In this document: positions 56,076 through 64,000 of the stretch, piece by piece | Position numbering within the stretch: position 1 is the stretch's first letter | Layout of the letters: every line of letters starts with the position of its first letter | Assembly (NCBI GenBank): GCA_046328475.1 | Contig: JAXLWN010000007.1 | Location: forward strand, 1 to 64,000 | DNA: 64,000 nt | From: CADCWN01 sp046328475 | Lineage (GTDB): Bacteria; Chloroflexota; Chloroflexia; Thermomicrobiales; CADCWN01 | Direction of reading: 5' to 3' | Made by a program: the position numbers and the translations under genes | Notes under the pieces: model-generated | Databases searched by the model: none | What the model was told of the DNA's origin: nothing | Seen by the model: the letters and a program-made list of their open reading frames with translations, nothing else

Positions 56076-56867
56076 TTAGCGTTGCGCCAATACCTCTTCG
56101 CGGCGCCAGGTGGCGGCGGCGATGGTGATGAGGAGGATGTCGGCGAGGACGAGGCCGAGGATGACGGCGATGAGGGCGAGGTTGCCCCAGTCCTGGAGTT
56201 TGAGGGAGAGGACGAAGATGCCGCCCCAGAAGGGGAAGAGGGCGAGGCCGCCGAGTTGCTGCGCGGTGTTGAAGGTGCGCACGCGCGAGGAGATCAGGCT
56301 GGCGACGCCCGCCGCGAAGATGGCGACGGCGGGGATGAGCGCGAGCAGGGCGAGGGAGAGGCCGGGCGGGAGCAGTCGCAGCTTGTCGGGGCCGACGACG
56401 ATGGCGAGGCTGGTGAGGTAGACGATTTCCGCGACGATCGAGAAGAGGAACGCGGGGAGGACCGAGCCGAGGATTTTGCCGCCGAAGATGGCGAAGTTCG
56501 ACGCGGGCGAGGCGAGGAGCGGCGCGAGGTTTCCCTTCTCCATCTCGCCCGCGAACTGGCCGGAGGCGACGCCGACCGCGCCGGTGGCGGGCACGAGGCC
56601 GATCGAGAGGAGGTAGATCGCCAGGGCCGTGCCGAGCGCGTCCGTTCGGCCCCCCGCAACGAGGGTGTCGACCTGGCGGCTGATGACGCCCACAACCATG
56701 CCGATCGGGAAGATGAGCGCGAAGAAGAGGTTGAAGCCGAGCGACATGCGGTCGCGCAGCGATTCGAGCGCGCCGCGCCGCGCGATCAGCAGCAGCGTGC
56801 GGGCGTCGCTGGGGCGGTTGAACGGGGTGGGCGTCGGCCCGGTGGTGGGCAATGGTGTGCTGCTCAT
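56076..56867 (-). CDS. ABC-2-type exporter permease
   Basis: 263 residues, six membrane segments (SLGFNLFFALIFPIGMVVGV; IPAVAIFAAGVASLISSRVR). The GEMEKGNLAPLLASP loop is the usual ABC-2 intracellular signature. ATG 56867 overlaps the stop of the ATPase gene by 4 bases. The pair would export drugs, lipids or sodium; substrate unknown. Confidence 0.85.
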   Translation of the reverse strand: MSSTPLPTTGPTPTPFNRPSDARTLLLIARRGALESLRDRMSLGFNLFFALIFPIGMVVGVISRQVDTLVAGGRTDALGTALAIYLLSIGLVPATGAVGVASGQFAGEMEKGNLAPLLASPASNFAIFGGKILGSVLPAFLFSIVAEIVYLTSLAIVVGPDKLRLLPPGLSLALLALIPAVAIFAAGVASLISSRVRTFNTAQQLGGLALFPFWGGIFVLSLKLQDWGNLALIAVILGLVLADILLITIAAATWRREEVLAQR

Positions 56868-57836
56868 GCGCGCTCCTCGGCGGTGGCGGCGGCGACCGGC
56901 AGGCCGACCGCTGCGGCGTAGACATCTTCCAGGGTGCGGGTCTCGCAGTTGACGGCGACGATCTGCGCCCCGGCGGCGGCGAGGCGGGCGATGACCTGCG
57001 GGTTGACCTCGCGGGGCCGGGGGGTGCGGTAGGCGACCGTGGCCGCGCCGTGCGCGCCGTTCATCCCGGCGATTGGGGCGAGGGCGGCGAGGCCGAGGTC
57101 GGCCAGGATGCCGGGCGCGGCGGGGTGGGCGGCGGCGAGGTCGATTCGCACGAGGGTGTCGGGCGAGGCGCTGGCGCGCAGGGCGGCGGGGGAGTCTGAC
57201 GCGACGATGCGGCCGTGCTGGATAATGGCGACTTCGTCGGCGAGGCGCTCGGCTTCGTCGAGGTCGTGGGTGCAGAGGATGATGCTGCGCTTAGAGTCGC
57301 GCAGGTCGCGGATGAGGTCGCGGACGGCGCGCGACGAGAGCGGGTCGAGGCCGCTGGTCGGCTCGTCGAGGAAGAGGGCGGCCGGTTCGTGCAGGAGGGC
57401 GCGGGCGAGCGCGACCTTCTGCTTCATCCCCTTGGAGAAGCCGGTCATGCGCTCGCGGCGGTGGGACGAGAGGTCGAAGATGGCGAGGAGTTCGTCGATC
57501 CGCCGCTGGCGGGCGGCGGCGGGGAGGCCATAGACGCCGCCAAAGAAGTCAAGATAGGCTGGGGCGGTCATCTGCTCGTAGAGGCCGGGGGAATCGGTGA
57601 CGAGGCCGACGCGGGCGCGCACCCCGGCGGGGTCGGTGCGCACGTCGCAGCCGGCGACGGTGGCCTGGCCGTCGCTGGGGCCGATCAGGCCGGCGAGCAT
57701 GCGCACGGTGGTGGTCTTGCCCGCGCCGTTCGGCCCGAGCAGGGGCGAGGATCGCGCCGCTGGGGACGCGCAGGGAGACGTTTTCCACTGCGGTGAAACT
57801 GCCGAAGCGGCGCGTCAGGCCGATTGCTTCGATCAT
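56864..57836 (-). pseudogene. ABC exporter ATPase, frameshift in Walker A
   Basis: ATG 57836: IEAIGLTRRFGSFTAVENVS then an extra C in a CCCC run near 57743 (CTCGCCCCTGC). After it: TVRMLAGLIGPSDGQATVAG region, signature FSKGMKQKVALARALLHEP, Walker B ALFLDEPTSGLDPLS, switch ILCTHDLDEAERLAD, and a C-terminal domain. The Walker A itself is readable only across the shift. About 323 residues repaired. It pairs with the ABC-2 permease. Confidence 0.88.
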
Positions 57837-58142
57837 GGGGTGCCTTTCTCTCGCGATGTTGCTGCGCCGCCGGGGGTGTTGCCGGGCGGCGATAGTGTTC
57901 CGATCTACGGGGCGGCGCGGGCTGCCGCGCCATGCGATCACTGTAGCAAAAGGCGGGGGGTGGGTGCATCACCGTGGGGTAGGAGGTGGGGTCCCTCGGG
58001 CGGGGGAGGGGTGTTGACGGTTGAATGGGGGAGATCGGCAGTTTCAACCGCCGATATTGCCCACACGAAGGAGGCGTAGATAGTGGCGCGGGGCGGCTCG
58101 GTGAGCCCCCCCCGCCGCTTTGCTGCTGAGTTTTGCCGACGC
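57837..58142. other. Gene-free spacer
   Basis: No coding frame, strong hairpin or array of the type seen elsewhere. Its right half is G-rich with GTTTCAACCGCCGATATTG. Confidence 0.4.
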
Positions 58143-60836
<2,694 letters not shown>

Positions 60837-60937
60837 ATCCCTCCCTCCAGTCTCGCCTTACTCTTCATGGGACGCACGCGATGCGGCGTGCCAGATGACG
60901 CGATTGTACCACCGGTACGGCATTGTGCTTGCCCGAT

Positions 60938-61162
60938 CTAGCTATCGAGTGCGTCCCGGCCCCGCGCGGTGAGCGTCACGGCGCATTCGGCGAGGCGGGG
61001 GCCAGTTTCTACCCGGATCAATTCGTCGCCGAGGGCGTCCTCCCAGGCCGAGAGGCGCGGGCAGGAGGTGCGCCAGGCGTCCATCGCCTCGGCGTAGGTG
61101 CGCGGGCGGAGGGTCAGCCAGGTGAGGAATTCGCGGGTCGCGGGCGCGATTGCGGTTGGCAT
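60938..61162 (-). CDS. Small conserved-looking protein, unknown
   Basis: 74 residues; AGGAG stands 7 bases before ATG 61162. TREFLTWLTLRPRTYAEAMD and WRTSCPRLSAWEDALGDELI suggest a compact helical fold, perhaps winged-helix-like, ending VTLTARGRDALDS. Divergent from the LysR gene. Not assigned. Confidence 0.6.
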   Translation of the reverse strand: MPTAIAPATREFLTWLTLRPRTYAEAMDAWRTSCPRLSAWEDALGDELIRVETGPRLAECAVTLTARGRDALDS

Positions 61163-61287
61163 TGCTGACTCCTATGAGGCGAAATCACCATTCCCATCGA
61201 GAAACGAGCCCAGGCAAACCGATTTCCATTGCACTCACTATGCGCCTCCTACGACAATAAGTCAAAGACAGGTATCATCTGATTCTA

Positions 61288-61302
61288 ATAACGAATGCTT
61301 AT
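61288..61302. promoter_or_regulatory. LysR-type regulator binding box
   Basis: ATAACGAATGCTTAT: inverted repeat ATAA-N7-TTAT containing the T-N11-A motif, 23 bases before the LysR start in a divergent spacer; fits autoregulation and control of the divergent small gene. Confidence 0.55.
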
Positions 61303-61325
61303 CGTTCAGGCTGCGGAGAGAGTTG

Positions 61326-62219
61326 ATGGAACTGCGGCAACTGCGGTACTTCGCGGCGGTGGCGCGGCGGCGTCATTTCACGTTGGCGGCAGAGGCGATC
61401 GGGGTGGCGCAACCGGCGCTCTCGCAGCAGGTGCGGCTGCTGGAGCGCGAGCTCGGTGTGCAGCTGTTCGACCGGAGCGGGCGGCGGGTGCGGCTGACGG
61501 CGGCGGGCGAGGCGCTGCTGGTGCGGGCGGAGAGCATTCTGGCGGAGGTCGCCAACGCGCAATCGGAGATGGCGGAATATGCCGGGACGGTGCGCGGGCG
61601 GGTGGTGGTCGGCACGCTGCCGTCGCTCGCGGAACACCAGTTGCCGCCGTTGGTCGCGGCGTTCCACCGCCGCCACCCCGGCCTGGAGCTGATCCTGCGC
61701 GAGGAGCGGACGGCGCGGCTGCTGGAACTGCTGGCGGCGGGGGAAGTGGACCTCGCGCTGTTGCACCAGTCGCCCGCCGCGACCGAGGCGCTGCCCGCGC
61801 TGACCATCGAGCCGCTCTTCACGGAGGAGTTGGTGGCGGCGGTCGGCGAGGGGCACCGGTTGGCGGATCGCGCGGCGCTGCCGCTGGCGGCGCTGCGCGA
61901 CGAGGACTTTGTGCTGACCAAGTCGGGCTCGGCGATCCGCGACACGATCCTGGCGGCGTGCGCGGTGGCCGGGTTCGCGCCGCACATCGCGTTCGAGAGC
62001 GGCGCGGCGGCGACGGCCCGCGCGCTGGCCGCTGCCGGGCTCGGGATTGCCATCCTGCCTCGCTCGGAGGCGCTGGCCGACGGCCCGCCGCTGGTCGCGA
62101 TCGAGCTGGACCCGCGCCTGACGCGCACGGTGGCGCTCGCCTGGCCCGCCGCGCGCCGCCACCCGCCCGCGACGGCGGCGTTCCTGGCGCTGGCGCGGGA
62201 GGCGTTGCGACGGGGGTGA
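61326..62219 (+). CDS. LysR-family transcriptional regulator
   Basis: 297 residues, ATG 61326 after GGAGAGAG. HTH: MELRQLRYFAAVARRRHFTL, AAEAIGVAQPALSQQVRLLE, RELGVQLFDRSGRRVRLTAA. The effector domain begins GRVVVGTLPSLAEHQLPPLV. It binds a small co-inducer. The most likely target is the divergent gene or a remote operon. Intact. Confidence 0.93.
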   Translation: MELRQLRYFAAVARRRHFTLAAEAIGVAQPALSQQVRLLERELGVQLFDRSGRRVRLTAAGEALLVRAESILAEVANAQSEMAEYAGTVRGRVVVGTLPSLAEHQLPPLVAAFHRRHPGLELILREERTARLLELLAAGEVDLALLHQSPAATEALPALTIEPLFTEELVAAVGEGHRLADRAALPLAALRDEDFVLTKSGSAIRDTILAACAVAGFAPHIAFESGAAATARALAAAGLGIAILPRSEALADGPPLVAIELDPRLTRTVALAWPAARRHPPATAAFLALAREALRRG

Positions 62220-62263
62220 GGGCGCTACGTGCCTCTGCGTTCGCGTTTCGGGGTCGCGGCGGC

Positions 62264-63409
62264 TTACTCCGGGGCTGGTACCGCCACCAGCGCGTCGCCG
62301 TCGAGGTCGTAGTGGCGGGCGCGGTAGGTCAGCCGCCCGGTCTCATCCCAGGCGGCGAAGAGGTATTCCATCTCGGGCGAATAGATCAGCGTGCCGCGCT
62401 TCTGCCCTTCCTCCAGCCACACCGAGTCGAGCGAGCCCCAGAGTCTGAACGTCGCCCCCTGGGCATGGAGGTACCAGTTGCCAGGCGATTGAATACCCGA
62501 TCGGGTGCTACCTGCTTTGTATCGCAGCTCATAGAAACCGACGTAGCGAGCATACGTGCCTGCGGCCTGCATCGCGGCGTGTTGCTGATCGACGGTCCGC
62601 CCCGTAACAAACAGCAGGCCCAGGAGGAAGACTGAAGCGCCATAGAGGGAAAGAAAGATGCCCGGTGGAGCACCGAGGTAGTGGAAGATGCCGCCGATCG
62701 CGGCGGGCACGAGCATCATGGCGACGATCTGCCAGGGCCACCCGCCGTTCGGATCCAGGCGCGCCCGCATCTGCGGCGTGAGGGGGTAGCGACCGGGAGC
62801 GACCGGGTGTCGCCCCGCTTGCGCGCGCGCGGTCGCGGGCGCAGCGGCGCGCGAGCCTTCCGGCACCCTCCCATCGCCCGCGCCGGGTGCGACAAGTTCC
62901 TTGTCACTGCGCAGGTCGTAGTCGGCGTACTGGTGGATGACACGCCCCTGCTGATCCCAGATGGCGAAGATCGCCTGCGCCGCGACGGAGTAGACCGCGG
63001 TCACGCGCTCCTGCGCCAGGATCGGCTCCGCCTGCTCCGTGCGAAGATCCAGCGGCAGGCGGTCGTCCCCCAGGATCATGGCAAACTTCTGACCGCGCGC
63101 CGGGGGGGCGATGTGGGGCGGCCCCACGTAGTGCCGGTAGGTGCCCTCCGCCAGTGCCCGCCGCACCCGCGAGTGATTCCCCCAGAAGTGGACCGCGCCG
63201 AGGATGATGGGCGTTGCGAGGAAGCAGAGCACCAACAGGGCGATGTACGGGAAGGCGTCGCCGGTCGTGGGGAGGAGGCACGCCGTCAAGATGCCGACGA
63301 ACGCCGCGAGTGCGAGTCCTCCCCGAACAAGCAGTCGGTTGTTCCTGGCGCGGTGCTCCAGGAGTGCCGCACGCATCTGCTGCGTCAGTGGCAGTGATTC
63401 GGGTGTCAT
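62264..63409 (-). CDS. Membrane protein with internal tandem duplication, unknown
   Basis: 381 residues made of two similar halves of about 180. Each has an LTxQMRA start, two membrane segments, an AxGTYxxYVG stretch and a YSxxxxxxFAxWDxxGR...YDL end: half 1 GTYRHYVGPP and AIFAIWDQQGRVIHQYADYD; half 2 GTYARYVGFY and EYLFAAWDETGRLTYRARHY. A Pro/Ala-rich linker joins them. The soluble parts are predicted beta-rich. Duplication and fusion of an ancestral protein is clear; function is not. Confidence 0.7.
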   Translation of the reverse strand: MTPESLPLTQQMRAALLEHRARNNRLLVRGGLALAAFVGILTACLLPTTGDAFPYIALLVLCFLATPIILGAVHFWGNHSRVRRALAEGTYRHYVGPPHIAPPARGQKFAMILGDDRLPLDLRTEQAEPILAQERVTAVYSVAAQAIFAIWDQQGRVIHQYADYDLRSDKELVAPGAGDGRVPEGSRAAAPATARAQAGRHPVAPGRYPLTPQMRARLDPNGGWPWQIVAMMLVPAAIGGIFHYLGAPPGIFLSLYGASVFLLGLLFVTGRTVDQQHAAMQAAGTYARYVGFYELRYKAGSTRSGIQSPGNWYLHAQGATFRLWGSLDSVWLEEGQKRGTLIYSPEMEYLFAAWDETGRLTYRARHYDLDGDALVAVPAPE

Positions 63410-63571
63410 GGCATCCCCTCATCGCTGGCGGCTACACGGATAGCGACCCCGCGTACCAGCATGGGCCACGCCCGCGCCTGTGCCTATCCGGGGAAGTACG
63501 GATTTTTCGTGCGCCTACCGCCCCACGCGGGCCTGCGCGGCGGCGACGTTGCGGCGGGGAGGAAGGGGAGA

Positions 63572-64000
63572 TCAGTGGTTGGGGCGGCCCGTGGCCTGGA
63601 ATGGCAATGTGCCAACACGCCCATCGCATGTGCCGATCGACCAATCGATCAGGAGCGTTTCACCGCTCGTCGGCAGGGAGAGGCGCATTTGACTGGGGGT
63701 CGGTGTCAACGGTTCGCAGCGACCCGCGCCGGGGCCGCGCGTGGAGTAGGTCAGGTAGGTCAGGGCATACCCTGGCCCGTTGTCGCGATGTGGGATGGGC
63801 GGGGCGAGGCCGGGCAGGAGCACGACGGTCGCGGCGGGCTGGCCGTCCCAGGTTTTCCAGCCGGTCAGGTCGGCGCTTGCGGGTGTCGAGAGTATCACCG
63901 CGCCATCGTCACCCAGGAGTTCAAGCCCCGGCACGCCGGTGAGGCTGCATTGCGCCGATCCCCGATTACGAAAGTAGAGTATGAGGAAGACTGTGCCACT
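63572..64000 (-). CDS. DUF4232-like secreted domain, 5' end outside window
   Basis: The minus-strand frame is open to the window edge (VFLILYFRNRGSAQCSLTG continues into VPGLELLGDDG), so the N-terminus, probably with a signal peptide, lies beyond 64000. The RNRGSAQCSLTGVPGLELL pattern and the beta-rich remainder ending DWSIGTCDGRVGTLPF resemble DUF4232 domains of secreted actinobacterial and Chloroflexota proteins. Function unknown. Confidence 0.6.
   Translation of the reverse strand, partial: SGTVFLILYFRNRGSAQCSLTGVPGLELLGDDGAVILSTPASADLTGWKTWDGQPAATVVLLPGLAPPIPHRDNGPGYALTYLTYSTRGPGAGRCEPLTPTPSQMRLSLPTSGETLLIDWSIGTCDGRVGTLPFQATGRPNH

Overview
The window is high-GC bacterial chromosome with short spacers and long runs of same-strand genes. 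I see no rRNA, tRNA or CRISPR array. Gene content (Rho with a long Ala/Pro-rich N-terminus, lipoproteins with Ala/Thr/Pro linkers, a UbiA-type decaprenyl-phosphate phosphoribosyltransferase-like enzyme, many sugar, amino-acid and oligopeptide uptake genes) suggests an aerobic heterotroph of the Chloroflexota (Thermomicrobia-like). That placement is an inference, not a demonstration.

Layout. 0-9.8 kb: GNAT fragment, broken PLP trans-sulfuration enzyme, broken ribbon-helix-helix/zinc protein, amino-acid permease plus methyltransferase, glyoxalase-like protein, MATE exporter, broken lipoprotein. 9.8-16.1 kb: M19 dipeptidase-like protein, badly frameshifted oligopeptide-binding protein, a Septu-type (ATPase plus HNH) anti-phage module in pieces, broken esterase. 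16-24 kb: TPR protein, Zn-alcohol dehydrogenase, rho, lipoprotein, HicB-like remnant. 24-30 kb: Thr-type asparaginase, EamA exporter, ornithine cyclodeaminase-like gene, HNH protein, two sarcosine-oxidase-like genes. 30-42 kb: a carbohydrate ABC transporter operon with a GntR regulator, two dehydrogenases, an S9 peptidase and a TPP enzyme. 42-48 kb: hsp20 and lon, the UbiA-family gene, an HD-domain protein. 48-58 kb: orphan molybdenum hydroxylase subunit, broken cyclase-like gene, foreign-looking gene-poor DNA beside a truncated thioesterase, panE, DUF4291, ABC-2 exporter. 58-64 kb: acnA, LysR regulator, an internally duplicated membrane protein, a DUF4232 fragment.

Two genome-wide themes stand out. 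First, about 19 genes carry single-base frameshifts while the longest genes (rho, lon, acnA, S9 peptidase, molybdenum hydroxylase) are intact; either the assembly has indel errors or there is real decay, and only reads can decide. Second, many spacers hold tandem arrays of 7-, 8- or 9-base units, different in each spacer, often as facing inverted pairs and often ending within a few bases of a stop codon. A separate family of 80-82 bp two-hairpin elements, with palindromic arms that change together, also sits in spacers.
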